In this document: positions 45,219 to 54,476 of the stretch, in pieces
Layout of the letters: each line of letters opens with the position of its first letter
Position numbering within the stretch: the stretch's first letter is position 1
DNA from: Qipengyuania atrilutea
Lineage (GTDB): Bacteria; Pseudomonadota; Alphaproteobacteria; Sphingomonadales; Sphingomonadaceae
Direction of reading: 5' to 3'
NCBI RefSeq assembly: GCF_013370205.1
Contig: NZ_JABWGV010000001.1
Coordinates: 248,001 to 312,000 of the forward strand
DNA length: 64,000 nucleotides
Translations under genes and position numbers: made by a program
The notes under the pieces: model-generated
Databases searched by the model: none
Seen by the model: only the letters and a program-made list of their open reading frames with translations
Told to the model about the DNA's origin: nothing

Positions 45219-46814
45219 TTATGCAGCGAACTGGTTCATCGTGTTGTCCTTGCCGCCAGCCTTCAGCGCAGCTTCGCCGGCAAAATTTTCCTTGTGGTCA
45301 TCGCCGAGGTCGCTGCCGGCCATGTTCTGGTGCTTCACGCAGGCGATACCTTCGCGGATCTCCTTGCGCTGGACGCCCTTGACGTAGCCGAGCATCGCTT
45401 CCTCGCCAAAATATTCCTTGGCGAGATTGTCGGTGCTGAGAGCCGCCGTGTGGTAGGTCGGCAGCGTGATCAGGTGGTGGAAGATACCGGCCCGCTTCGC
45501 CGCGTCCCGCTGGAAGGTGCGGATCCGCTCGTCGGCTTCGGCGGCGAGATCGGTGCCGTCGTAATCCACGCTCATCAGCTTCGCCCGGTCGTATGCACTC
45601 AGGTCGCGGCCTTCCGCTTCCCAAGCGTCATAAACCTGCTGACGGAAATTGAGCGTCCAGTTGAAGCTGGGCGAGTTGTTGTAGACGAGCTTCGCGTTCG
45701 GCACGGCCTCGCGGATGCGGTCGACCATTCCGGCGATCTGCTCGATGTGCGGCTTCTCCGTCTCGATCCACAGCAGGTCCGCGCCGTTCTCTAGGCTGGT
45801 GATGCAGTCGAGCACGCAGCGGTCCTCGCCCGTTCCGGCGCGGAACTGGTAGAGGTTGGACGGCAGGCGTTTGGGACGCAGCAGTTTGCCGTCGCGGCTG
45901 ATGAAGACATCGCCGTTGCGGATCGTCGCCGGATCGACTTCCTCGCAGTCGAGGAAGCTGTTGTACTGGTCGCCGAGGTCGCCTTCCTCGGTGGTGTAGG
46001 CGATCTGCTTCGTGAGGCCAGCGCCGAGCGAGTCGGTGCGTGCGACGATGATGCCGTCATCGACGCCGAGTTCCATGAAGGCATATCGGATCGCGCGGAT
46101 CTTCTGGAGGAAGTCCTCGTGCGGAACGGTGACCTTGCCGTCCTGATGGCCGCACTGCTTCTCGTCGGAGACCTGGTTCTCGATCTGAAGCGCGCAGGCA
46201 CCGGCCTCGATCATCTTCTTGGCGAGGAGGTATGTCGCCTCCGCATTCCCGAAACCGGCGTCGATATCGGCAATGATCGGAACGACGTGCGTTTCGTAAT
46301 TGTCGACCGCGTGCTCAATCCGCTTCGCCTCGACTTCGTCGCCGCGCTCGCGCGCTGCATCGAGGTCGCGGAACATCATGCCGAGTTCGCGGGCATCGGC
46401 CTGCTTCAGGAAGGTGTAGAGTTCCTCGATCAGCGCCGGAACGCTGGTCTTCTCGTGCATGGATTGGTCGGGCAGGGGGCCGAACTCGCTGCGCAGCGCC
46501 GCGACCATCCAGCCGGACAGGTATAGGTAACGCTGCTTCGTGCTGCCGAAATGCTTCTTGATCGAAATCATTTTCTGCTGCGCGATGAACCCGTGCCAGC
46601 AGCCGAGCGACTGCGTGTAGTGCGCGGGGTCGGCATCGTAAGCAGCCATGTCGTCGCGCATGATCTTCGCAGTGTAGCGCGCGATGTCGAGGCCGGTCGC
46701 AAAACGGTTCTGCAGGCGCATGCGGGTTGCTGCCTCGCCGTCGATCGCGTTCCAGGCGCTGCCGCGCTGTTTGATCATTTTGGACAGTTCTTCGGTCGTG
46801 CTCTGATACGTCAT
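45219..46814 (-). CDS. aceA: Isocitrate lyase (long, Pseudomonas-type)
   Basis: 531-residue glyoxylate-shunt enzyme splitting isocitrate into succinate and glyoxylate. The catalytic loop is EKQCGHQDGKVTVPHED, with the active-site cysteine in KQCGH as in the longer Pseudomonas-type enzymes; the short E. coli form has KKCGH. IADIDAGFGNAEAT and YNNSPSFNW are further active-site segments. GGAAGGA and GGAG precede the ATG. It is divergent from an ScfR/RamB-type regulator with palindromes between. Malate synthase is not in this window. Confidence 0.97.
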   Translation of the reverse strand: MTYQSTTEELSKMIKQRGSAWNAIDGEAATRMRLQNRFATGLDIARYTAKIMRDDMAAYDADPAHYTQSLGCWHGFIAQQKMISIKKHFGSTKQRYLYLSGWMVAALRSEFGPLPDQSMHEKTSVPALIEELYTFLKQADARELGMMFRDLDAARERGDEVEAKRIEHAVDNYETHVVPIIADIDAGFGNAEATYLLAKKMIEAGACALQIENQVSDEKQCGHQDGKVTVPHEDFLQKIRAIRYAFMELGVDDGIIVARTDSLGAGLTKQIAYTTEEGDLGDQYNSFLDCEEVDPATIRNGDVFISRDGKLLRPKRLPSNLYQFRAGTGEDRCVLDCITSLENGADLLWIETEKPHIEQIAGMVDRIREAVPNAKLVYNNSPSFNWTLNFRQQVYDAWEAEGRDLSAYDRAKLMSVDYDGTDLAAEADERIRTFQRDAAKRAGIFHHLITLPTYHTAALSTDNLAKEYFGEEAMLGYVKGVQRKEIREGIACVKHQNMAGSDLGDDHKENFAGEAALKAGGKDNTMNQFAA

Positions 46815-46942
46815 CGTGAAACTCCAGTTCCTTCCGCCCCAAGCGGCTTTCTGGAATGGTATTTCGCGGAAGCGGCTCGGATTTGAAATGAAATTTACGA
46901 ACTAACTTGTCTTCGGACGTTAAAATCAGCATTTTGCGTTGC

Positions 46943-46965
46943 AAACTTGTAAACAAGTTTACAAT
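46943..46965. promoter_or_regulatory. Palindromic operator and -10 region between aceA and scfR
   Basis: Two overlapping perfect inverted repeats: AAACTTG-TAAA-CAAGTTT (46943-46960) and TTGTAAAC-AA-GTTTACAA (46947-46964); a further TTGCAAAC half-site lies at 46939-46946. TACAAT (46960-46965) is a good -10 for the regulator, whose ATG is only 12 bases on. Probable ScfR/RamB binding site controlling both genes. Confidence 0.65.
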
Positions 46966-46976
46966 ACGAGTGCGAT

Positions 46977-48344
46977 ATGCCTGAGCAATCTCTTTATGCG
47001 GGCGCGGCACTGCGCCGTATCCGTCGCCGCGAAAATCTGACGCAGGCGGCAATGGCCGCTCGCCTCGCTATTTCGCCCAGCTACCTGAACCTCATCGAGC
47101 GAAACCAGCGCCCCTTGTCGGCGCGGGTCATGATGCAGCTTGTAAGCCAGTTCGACTTCGATCCGCGCGCGCTCGAAGCGGACGAGTCCATCGGCGGCAT
47201 CGACGGGCTGGTTCGCCGGATGGCCGACGAGCGTTTCAGCGACCTTGCGATCGACCGCGAGGAACTGGACGAGTTTCTTGCGGCCTCGCCCCGCGTCGCC
47301 TCCGCTTTCGCACGACTGTTCGACAATGCCGCACCCGCTTCCGCGGACGCCGCTGATCCGCTGGTCGAATCGCGCAAGGCAATCGAGCGCTGGCGCAATC
47401 ATTTCAGCGAACTCGACGACGCGGCCGAGCAGACGGCGGACGATCTGCGCCTCTCGCGCGCCGATATCGGCGTTGCGCTCACCGAGCGGCTGCGCGAGCG
47501 CCACCAGCTATCGGTGCGCATCCTTCCGCGCGAGATCATGCCCGATCTGCAGCGGCGGCTCGATCTGCACGCCCGGCAAGTCCAACTGTCGGAAATGCTT
47601 CCGCCCCATGCACGCAATTTCAACCTCGCCGTGCAGCTTGCCGAACTTGAAGCCCGCCGCGAGGTCGAAAGCATCGCGGCGGGCGCGGACTTTTCCGAAG
47701 ACACCGCGCGGCAGCTGTTCCAGCGGCATCTCTACGGGTATTTCGCAGCGGCGCTCCTCATGCCTTACGGCCGCTTCCTGCGCGCCTGTCAGCAGACCAA
47801 TTACGATTTTCCGGTTCTAGAGCGCCGCTTCAACGTCAGCTTCGAGCAGCTCGCGCACCGGCTGACGACCCTGGGTCGCGTGGGCGAGCGCGGACTGCCG
47901 TTCTTCATGGCGCGTCTGGACGAGGCGGGACAGTTCTCTAAGCGGTTTGCCGGTGCCAGCAATTCTCCGCTGGTCGAGCCGGTCGGTTCGTGTCCGTTGT
48001 GGAACGTGCATCGCGCCTTCGCTCGACCGGGTGAGTGGCAGGCTCAGCAAGTCAGTGTCGAGGGCGCGCAGCCGTCCGACTGGTTCACCGTCGCGCGCAG
48101 CACCAGCGGCGCCGAAAACGCGCGCTTTGTGGTTGTCGTGGGGGTCGAAGCACGACTCGCGGGAGAGATGGCACTCGCGCGCGGTCTGTCGTTGAGCGGC
48201 GATACATTTCAGCCGATCGGCCTGGGTTGCCGCGCTTGCCGACGAGTGCACTGTACGCAGCGTTCGCTGCCGCCGACCGGAGCCAGTCTGCGCTTCGACC
48301 GGGCGGGGCGGACGAACACGCCGTTTTCCTTCGGAAATGGCTAG
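46977..48344 (+). CDS. ScfR/RamB-type XRE regulator (short-chain fatty acyl regulator)
   Basis: 455-residue transcription factor. An N-terminal XRE HTH (about 8-62, LTQAAMAARLAISPSYLNLIERNQRP) is followed by a central IrrE/ImmA-like region in which I see no HExxH, then the C-terminal ScfR domain ending in the cysteine motif GCRACRRVHC. RamB and relatives control acetate/propionate and glyoxylate genes by sensing acyl-CoA or related signals. Divergence from aceA strongly suggests it regulates aceA. The short distance between its -10 and ATG suggests a leaderless mRNA. Confidence 0.92.
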   Translation: MPEQSLYAGAALRRIRRRENLTQAAMAARLAISPSYLNLIERNQRPLSARVMMQLVSQFDFDPRALEADESIGGIDGLVRRMADERFSDLAIDREELDEFLAASPRVASAFARLFDNAAPASADAADPLVESRKAIERWRNHFSELDDAAEQTADDLRLSRADIGVALTERLRERHQLSVRILPREIMPDLQRRLDLHARQVQLSEMLPPHARNFNLAVQLAELEARREVESIAAGADFSEDTARQLFQRHLYGYFAAALLMPYGRFLRACQQTNYDFPVLERRFNVSFEQLAHRLTTLGRVGERGLPFFMARLDEAGQFSKRFAGASNSPLVEPVGSCPLWNVHRAFARPGEWQAQQVSVEGAQPSDWFTVARSTSGAENARFVVVVGVEARLAGEMALARGLSLSGDTFQPIGLGCRACRRVHCTQRSLPPTGASLRFDRAGRTNTPFSFGNG

Positions 48345-48416
48345 CGCGGTGTTAACCATCATCGTGGGAACTGAGGGAGTTAAGTGCAGTTTCTCATCCC
48401 GGACAAGGAGACTGAC

Positions 48417-48701
48417 ATGACCGAAGAACGCATTACCGAAACCCGCGACGATCTTGGCAATACGCATACGCATACCACTGTCATTCACGACGGACCGCGA
48501 GACAGCGGCGGCGCGGGCAAGTGGGTATTCCTGCTGATCCTGCTCGTCGCGGTCATTGCAGCGATTTATTTCTTCTCGCAGATGAGCAGCGCGGAAGCCG
48601 GCAAGGATCAGGCCGTGGCCGATGCCGCCGGACAGGTCGGCGACGCGGCGCAGCAGGCAGGCGATGCGGTCACGAACGCAGCGAACAATCTGACGAACTG
48701 A
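48417..48701 (+). CDS. Small single-pass membrane protein
   Basis: 94-residue protein starting at the ATG at 48417 (AAGGAG 7 bases upstream). A polar N-terminus rich in Thr, His and Asp precedes one membrane helix (WVFLLILLVAVIAAIYFF). The C-terminal tail is Ala/Asp/Gln-rich (AGQVGDAAQQAGDAVTNAA), amphipathic, late-embryogenesis-like repeats. No catalytic motif. Function unknown. Followed by a terminator. Confidence 0.8.
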   Translation: MTEERITETRDDLGNTHTHTTVIHDGPRDSGGAGKWVFLLILLVAVIAAIYFFSQMSSAEAGKDQAVADAAGQVGDAAQQAGDAVTNAANNLTN

Positions 48702-48722
48702 TCGTTCTTCACGGAATACTGT

Positions 48723-48748
48723 CGGGGAGCGGATGCGTTCGCTCCCCG
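48723..48748 (+). terminator. Intrinsic terminator
   Basis: Perfect 9-bp stem CGGGGAGCG / CGCTCCCCG, 8-base loop, followed by TCCTTTGT. It lies 21 bases past the small membrane protein gene and insulates prsK. Confidence 0.7.
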
Positions 48749-48863
48749 TCCTTTGTAAACGCGGTGTTTACCTAGACTTCACCAATTCGCCGTAGCGCTG
48801 AAGCATGGCTTCGCTCCGGACACCGCATCGGTTTTCCAGCCTCGACCGGCTCGCGATATTCGC

Positions 48864-50963
48864 GTGATTTTCGCCGAGGCCACGACCGTGTTTGTAAGCG
48901 CCTTGCTGCTTGCCGGGGCTCTCGCCTCGCTGATGGCGGCAATCCACCTGCTGAGAAGCGGCGATGCTGCCCGCGCGGATCGCTTGCCGAGTAGCATGGC
49001 GCTTGCCCTGACGGCGCTCTGGCTGCTCGCCTACGCAGCGCTGGGCGAAGCGAACATCATCGTCCGGCTGTTGGAAACGCCACGCAACCTCGCCTGGATC
49101 GTGGTGATCTACCGCGCATTCGAAGTTGCCGCTCCGCATGACCGGAATGCGGCGGTCCGGAAGGTCACGCTGGCGCTGGTGATGACACAGCTACTGCAGC
49201 CGGTCCTGCTCGGCATCGAGCTGCGCGTCACGGACTACCCCGCGCTCTTGCGCGATACGCAGCACACCGCCGAGGCGCTGCAGATGCTTGTCTGCATCGG
49301 TGCGCTGGTTCTCGTCCACAACCTCTACCTTGCCGCTTCGGACGGAGCACAGCGGGTCGTGCACTGGCTCTCGCTCGGTCTGGCCGGTATCTGGTTCACG
49401 CAGTTGAGCGCCGAAGGGGTCTCTTATTTCGCAAGAGAAGCGGGCGATTTTGCCGCCGGAGTAGCAGCGGCCGTGCACGGTGTGTTCGCGTCGGCTGCCT
49501 GGATCTTCGTTCTGCTGTCGTCCCGCGCCGATGCCGCCAGCAACCGCTTTCGTCCGTCACGCAAGGTGGCTTTCCGAACATTGTCGCTCGTGGTAATCGG
49601 CGCTTACCTCCTTGCGCTTCATGCACTGACCGAAGTGCTGGTAGGCGGCGAATTACAGGCGGCGCAGATCGCCATGCTCGCCGTGTCATTGGGGATTGTG
49701 ATCGGCGCGCTGCTGTGGCTGCCGACGCGCGAACTGCGTGCCTGGCTAACCGTCGTCATCACGAAGAACCTGTTCAAGCACCGCTACGAGTACCGTGAGG
49801 AGTGGCTGCGCTTCACCCGGACGTTGAGTTCGCGCGCGGGCGATACCCCTCTTCCCGACCGCTCGGTCAGGGCGCTTTGCGACATCACCGGCAGCCGCTG
49901 GGGACGGTTGTACCTGGCGCAGAGCGGGGGTGAATTGACGTGTGCGGCAAACTGGAACCGATCTCCGCCCGAAGACGTGGACCGTATGCTGCCGAAGGCT
50001 TTAGCCGAATACCTCGGTACGACGGGCAGGATCTACGATGGGGCAGAGGCCGATATTCACGATGGGGAAACGCGGTCGTGGCTGGACGCACAGGCGAACG
50101 TCTGGGCCATCGTTCCGCTGCTCCATTTCGAGAAACTTGTCGGCGCAGTGGCGCTCGGCCCGCCGGCCTATGCGCGCTCGCTCGATTGGGAGGATTTCGA
50201 CATCCTGCGCGTGGCGGGTTCGCAAATCGCCAGCTATCTGGCGGAACGGCAATCGCAGGAAACGCTGCTTGAAAGCCGCCAGTTCGACGCTTTTTACCGT
50301 CGCATGGCTTTCGTCATGCACGATGTGAAGAACCTGTCGAGCCAGCTTTCGCTGATGTCGCGCAATGCGAAGCTGCATGCCGACAATCCCGAGTACCGCA
50401 AGGATATGCTCGTTACATTGCAGAACAGTGCAGACAAGATGAACGCGCTTCTGGCCCGACTGGGCCGTTACGGCACGGCAGGTACGGGAAGACGCGAGAC
50501 CGTGCAGATCGGCGGCGTGCTGCAGCGGCTCGCGGAACAGTTCGCGCATAGCCGCAAAGTGGTACTCGGCGACTGCGTGCAAGGACTGGTCACGATCGAT
50601 CCGGAGCGGCTCGAACAGGCGCTGGCGCATCTCGTCCAGAACGCGATCGATGCCGGCGGCGAGCCGGTCGAGATTTCCGTAGCCGTCGAAGGGGAGCAGG
50701 CGCGCATTTCTGTCAGCGACAGGGGCTCTGGCATGAGCGCAGGCTTCATCGAAAACGAACTCTTCAAGCCCTTCGTTTCGACCAAGGAGGGCGGCTTCGG
50801 CATCGGTGCGCTCGAAGCGCGCGACATCGTTCAGGCCATGGGCGGAACGCTAGAAGTCCGCTCTGCCGAGGGCGTGGGTACGACTTTCATTGCCGTATTG
50901 CCGCTCGCCAAAGCAAGGATCGAACCGGCTGAGCGCATTGATCAGAACAGAGCCGCTGCATGA
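48864..50963 (+). CDS. prsK: XrtA/PEP-CTERM system histidine kinase PrsK
   Basis: 699-residue membrane sensor kinase. The N-terminal ~280 residues contain about eight hydrophobic segments, then a GAF-like domain (about 320-450). The histidine-phosphorylation motif is FVMHDVKNLSSQLSL with His486. The ATPase boxes are LVQNAIDAGGEPVEI, DRGSGMS and GGFGIGALEARDIV. This build is typical of PrsK, which with PrsR controls exopolysaccharide/PEP-CTERM protein genes in exosortase-A bacteria. The start is a GTG at 48864. It overlaps prsR by 4 bases. No exosortase gene lies in the window. Confidence 0.9.
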   Translation: MIFAEATTVFVSALLLAGALASLMAAIHLLRSGDAARADRLPSSMALALTALWLLAYAALGEANIIVRLLETPRNLAWIVVIYRAFEVAAPHDRNAAVRKVTLALVMTQLLQPVLLGIELRVTDYPALLRDTQHTAEALQMLVCIGALVLVHNLYLAASDGAQRVVHWLSLGLAGIWFTQLSAEGVSYFAREAGDFAAGVAAAVHGVFASAAWIFVLLSSRADAASNRFRPSRKVAFRTLSLVVIGAYLLALHALTEVLVGGELQAAQIAMLAVSLGIVIGALLWLPTRELRAWLTVVITKNLFKHRYEYREEWLRFTRTLSSRAGDTPLPDRSVRALCDITGSRWGRLYLAQSGGELTCAANWNRSPPEDVDRMLPKALAEYLGTTGRIYDGAEADIHDGETRSWLDAQANVWAIVPLLHFEKLVGAVALGPPAYARSLDWEDFDILRVAGSQIASYLAERQSQETLLESRQFDAFYRRMAFVMHDVKNLSSQLSLMSRNAKLHADNPEYRKDMLVTLQNSADKMNALLARLGRYGTAGTGRRETVQIGGVLQRLAEQFAHSRKVVLGDCVQGLVTIDPERLEQALAHLVQNAIDAGGEPVEISVAVEGEQARISVSDRGSGMSAGFIENELFKPFVSTKEGGFGIGALEARDIVQAMGGTLEVRSAEGVGTTFIAVLPLAKARIEPAERIDQNRAAA

Positions 50964-52327
50964 GCAAGGAACAGAAACCGAAACTGCTGATCGTGGAGGA
51001 CGATGCGGGTCTGCAGGCGCAGCTTAAATGGGCCTATGCGGACTTCGACGTGACCATCGTCGGCGACCGCAAGTCCGCGCTTGCCGCCCTGCGCTCGGAG
51101 AACCCTGCGGTCGTGACGCTCGACTTAGGTCTGCCGCCCGATCCGGACGGGACGAGCGAGGGGTTCGCGGTCCTCGACGCGATCGTCGAACTGAGCCCTC
51201 AAACCAAGGTCATCGTCGCCTCCGGCCACGGCGAGCGGCAAAGTGCGCTCGACGCGATCCAGCGCGGCGCTTACGATTTCTACCAGAAGCCGGTCGATAT
51301 CGACGTGCTCGGCCTGATCGTCGAACGGGCCTACCGCCTGCATCAGATCGAGGAGGAGAACCGCCGGATGGCGGTGCGCGCAGGCGATGATAAACTCGTG
51401 TTGCAGCGTCTGCTCACCGACGCGCCCGAGATGATCAAGGTTGCCAGGACCATCGAACGGGTTGCGGATACCAGCGCTTCGGTCCTGCTTTTGGGGGCGA
51501 GCGGCACCGGCAAAGAACTGCTCGCGCGCGGGGTGCATGAAGAAAGCAATCGCCGCGATGCCGAATTCGTCGCGATCAACTGCGCCGCGATCCCTGAAAA
51601 CCTGCTCGAAAGCGAGTTGTTCGGACATGAAAAGGGCGCGTTTACCGGCGCTGTAAAAACCACCGAAGGCAAGATCGAGCGCGCCGCCGGAGGGACACTC
51701 TTCCTCGACGAGGTGGGCGACATTCCTCTGCCGCTACAAGTGAAGCTGCTGCGCTTCCTGCAGGAGCGGACTATCGAGCGGATCGGCGGGAGAAAGCAGA
51801 TCGCAGTCGATACGCGGCTGGTGTGTGCGACACATCAGAACCTCGAAGAAATGATTGCGGCGGGCACGTTCCGCGAAGATCTCTACTACCGTCTGGCGGA
51901 AATCGTCATTCGCATTCCCTCGCTTGCCGAGAGACCGGGAGACGCAGTGCTCCTGGCAAAGGCCTTCCTCTCGCGCTTCGCCGCGGAGATGAACCCCAAG
52001 GTACGGGGATTTTCCTCAGCCGCCTTGACCGCGATCGATGAATGGGCATGGCCCGGTAACGTGCGCGAACTCGAAAATCGGGTGAAGCGGGCGGTCATCA
52101 TGTGCGAGGGCAATATCATCGATACCGCCGACCTCGATTTTGGAGAAGGCGAAGGTGCCGACACGATGACGCTGAACCTGAAGGCTGCGCGCGAACAAGT
52201 CGATCGGCGGATGATAAAGCAGGCCCTAGCGCGCAGTGAAGACAACATCTCTGCGGCGGCGAAGCTGTTAGGGGTAAGCAGGCCGACGCTCTACGATTTG
52301 CTGAAGCAATACGACCTTCAGCCTTGA
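50960..52327 (+). CDS. prsR: XrtA/PEP-CTERM system response regulator PrsR (sigma-54 activator)
   Basis: 455-residue NtrC-type regulator. The receiver domain has the phospho-acceptor Asp55 (VVTLDLGLPP) with Asp14/15 and Lys110 (YQKP). The AAA+ domain has Walker A GASGTGKE (179-186) and the sigma-54-contacting GAFTGA (226-231), both intact. A C-terminal Fis-type HTH (SAAAKLLGVSRPTLYDLLKQ) follows. Overlaps prsK by 4 bases. It should activate sigma-54 promoters of exopolysaccharide/PEP-CTERM genes located elsewhere. Confidence 0.92.
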   Translation: MSKEQKPKLLIVEDDAGLQAQLKWAYADFDVTIVGDRKSALAALRSENPAVVTLDLGLPPDPDGTSEGFAVLDAIVELSPQTKVIVASGHGERQSALDAIQRGAYDFYQKPVDIDVLGLIVERAYRLHQIEEENRRMAVRAGDDKLVLQRLLTDAPEMIKVARTIERVADTSASVLLLGASGTGKELLARGVHEESNRRDAEFVAINCAAIPENLLESELFGHEKGAFTGAVKTTEGKIERAAGGTLFLDEVGDIPLPLQVKLLRFLQERTIERIGGRKQIAVDTRLVCATHQNLEEMIAAGTFREDLYYRLAEIVIRIPSLAERPGDAVLLAKAFLSRFAAEMNPKVRGFSSAALTAIDEWAWPGNVRELENRVKRAVIMCEGNIIDTADLDFGEGEGADTMTLNLKAAREQVDRRMIKQALARSEDNISAAAKLLGVSRPTLYDLLKQYDLQP

Positions 52328-52393
52328 TAGGCGGGGCGAATGCCGCTCTAGGCGCCGAACCCGTCAAGTTCCGAAAGTCTACCTAATTCTCAA

Positions 52394-53371
52394 ATGTCCT
52401 TCTTGATACGCCTCACGCGCGACCCGATGCTGCGCCTGCTTGCTATTGCGATACTGCTGGCGGCGTTCCTGCCGGCAAGCGGAGCGGCGCGCGAGATCGT
52501 GCAGGGAGCGGCTTATGCAGCGATATTCCTGCTGTTTCTCGTCAACGGTATCCGCGTCGCGCGCGGCGATATCCTCGCCGGTCTTCAGGATTGGCGGTTT
52601 TTCGTACCGCTGACGGTGTGGGTGTTCCTCATCATGGGAGGGATTGGGGTTATCCTTGCGCAGACATTGTCCGGCGTTCTGCCCGGCCTTGTCATTATCG
52701 GGTTCATCTTCCTAGGCGTGCTGCCGTCAACCGTTCAATCGGCGACATCGTACTCGTCGCTTGCCGGCGGCAACGTCGCCCTGTCGGTGATCGCAGCGGC
52801 GCTTCTGACGATCGTCGGCATCATCGCCAGCCCGGCTTTGTTCGTTGCTTTCGGGGGAAGTGGGGCGGGAAGTCTCGGCTGGGACGCGTTCCGCAACATC
52901 GCAGTGCTGCTGCTATTGCCGCTCTGCATCGGGCTGCTCGTGCAAGACAGGTTCCGCCCGTTCGTTCTGCAGTACAAGGACGCGGCGACGTGGCTCGACC
53001 GGATCGTCATCGCCCTCGCGGTCTATGTCGCGATGGCGGGCGCCGTGTCGGAAGGACTATGGCAGAGAGTCACGCCGACCGAATGGCTGATCTTAGCGGC
53101 GGCAAGCGTAATCTACCTCGCTTTCGCGCATTACGGTGCGTGGATGCTGTCCGGCGCTCTCGCGAGAAGTCCAGAGGACCGCATCGCCTTTACCTTTGCC
53201 GGCGCGCAGAAAAGCGCAGCCATTGGCGCGCCGCTGGCTGCCATCCTGTTTCCGGCGGGAGCAGCGGGCTTCATCATCGTACCGCTGCTACTGTACCACC
53301 TGATGCAGCTCGTCCTGGCCGTGCCGCTGGCGAACCACCTGCGGAACCGCTTCGGAGAAGCCTCCGTCTAG
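52394..53371 (+). CDS. Bile acid:sodium symporter family protein (SBF/P3-type)
   Basis: 325-residue inner-membrane protein with about ten hydrophobic segments, of the SBF-like family (DUF4137/YocS-like). The conserved loop VLPSTVQSATSYSSLAGGNVA carries the crossover motif with polar residues, and FAGAQKSAAIGAPLAAILF the second crossover. Likely a Na+-coupled organic-anion transporter; substrate unknown, and bile acids are unlikely as natural ligands. It overlaps the convergent DUF475 gene by 4 bases. Confidence 0.88.
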   Translation: MSFLIRLTRDPMLRLLAIAILLAAFLPASGAAREIVQGAAYAAIFLLFLVNGIRVARGDILAGLQDWRFFVPLTVWVFLIMGGIGVILAQTLSGVLPGLVIIGFIFLGVLPSTVQSATSYSSLAGGNVALSVIAAALLTIVGIIASPALFVAFGGSGAGSLGWDAFRNIAVLLLLPLCIGLLVQDRFRPFVLQYKDAATWLDRIVIALAVYVAMAGAVSEGLWQRVTPTEWLILAAASVIYLAFAHYGAWMLSGALARSPEDRIAFTFAGAQKSAAIGAPLAAILFPAGAAGFIIVPLLLYHLMQLVLAVPLANHLRNRFGEASV

Positions 53372-54465
53372 GAGCTCGAGGCGTCGACCGCTTCATCGAC
53401 ATCTCCGAACGGCGACACCGGCTCCGTGCTTCTTTTGTTATGGCGGATCGACCACCAGAGCGACAATCCGATGAGTACCGCGCCGATCAGGCCGGTGATG
53501 GTCTCGGGAATGTGGTAGCGAGCAGATAGCAGCATGATCGCGCCGAGCGCCATGATCGCCCAGAACGCGCCGTGTTCGAGATAGCGATACTGCGCCAGCG
53601 TTCCCTTCCGGACGAGGTGTATCGTCATGGAGCGCACGAACATCGCGCCCACCGACAGGCCGATGGCGATCACGATCATGTTGTTCGACAAGGCGAAGGC
53701 ACCGATCACTCCATCGAAGCTGAACGAACTGTCGAGCACTTCGAGATACAGGAAGCCGCCCAGACCGGAGCGAACCACGGCACCTGCCGCGCGCTTCTTT
53801 TCTTCCCATTGTTCGATAATCGCGCCGAGTGCGTGCACCCCGATGTAGGTGACCAGGCCGAGGATCCCTGCGGTCAGGAACGTCATCGCATCCGCGGGAG
53901 CAAGCAGCGTAGATACGAAGTAAATTATGAGGAGTACGAGGCCGATTTCGACCGCCGGAATGGTCGAGAACTTCTTGATGCCGCGTTCCACCACGCGGAT
54001 CCAATGTACGTCCTTGTCCGAATCGAAGAAGAAGGTGAGGCCGACCATCGCAAGAAATGCACCGCCGAAACCGGCAATTCCGACATGCGCCCCCGATACC
54101 AGCCGTTCGTATTGCTCGGGATCATTGAGCGACAGGCGGATGGCCTCGACCGGTCCGATGTTGGCCGCGATTGCGACGATGGCGATGGGAAACACGATGC
54201 GCATTCCGAAGACCGCGATTGCGATCCCCCAGGTGAGGAAGCGCTTCTGCCAGACCTCGTCCATCTCGCGTAGCACGGTCGCATTCACCACGGCATTGTC
54301 GAAGCTCAGCGAAATTTCGAGGATCGAAAGCACGAACACGATCCACAGCAGGCTGAGCGTGCCGGTGAGCGTGCCGGTGCTTTCCCAGCCGTACCAGACT
54401 GCCAAACCGAGACAGACGAGCGTGAAAATCACGGCCGCTTTGTAATAGTGCAGGAGGGTTTGCAT
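53368..54465 (-). CDS. DUF475 (TerC-like) integral membrane protein
   Basis: 365-residue membrane protein with about eight to nine hydrophobic segments. It carries the TerC/DUF475 hallmark of acidic residues in membrane helices: LEISLSFDNAVVNATVL and LDSSFSFDGVIGAFALSNN, two repeats of the FDNA-like motif. TerC-like proteins are implicated in metal (Mn) or tellurite handling; role here unknown. It starts 11 bases after panB on the same strand, so is probably in one operon. Confidence 0.88.
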   Translation of the reverse strand: MQTLLHYYKAAVIFTLVCLGLAVWYGWESTGTLTGTLSLLWIVFVLSILEISLSFDNAVVNATVLREMDEVWQKRFLTWGIAIAVFGMRIVFPIAIVAIAANIGPVEAIRLSLNDPEQYERLVSGAHVGIAGFGGAFLAMVGLTFFFDSDKDVHWIRVVERGIKKFSTIPAVEIGLVLLIIYFVSTLLAPADAMTFLTAGILGLVTYIGVHALGAIIEQWEEKKRAAGAVVRSGLGGFLYLEVLDSSFSFDGVIGAFALSNNMIVIAIGLSVGAMFVRSMTIHLVRKGTLAQYRYLEHGAFWAIMALGAIMLLSARYHIPETITGLIGAVLIGLSLWWSIRHNKRSTEPVSPFGDVDEAVDASSS

Positions 54466-54476
54466 GGAAAACGGTC

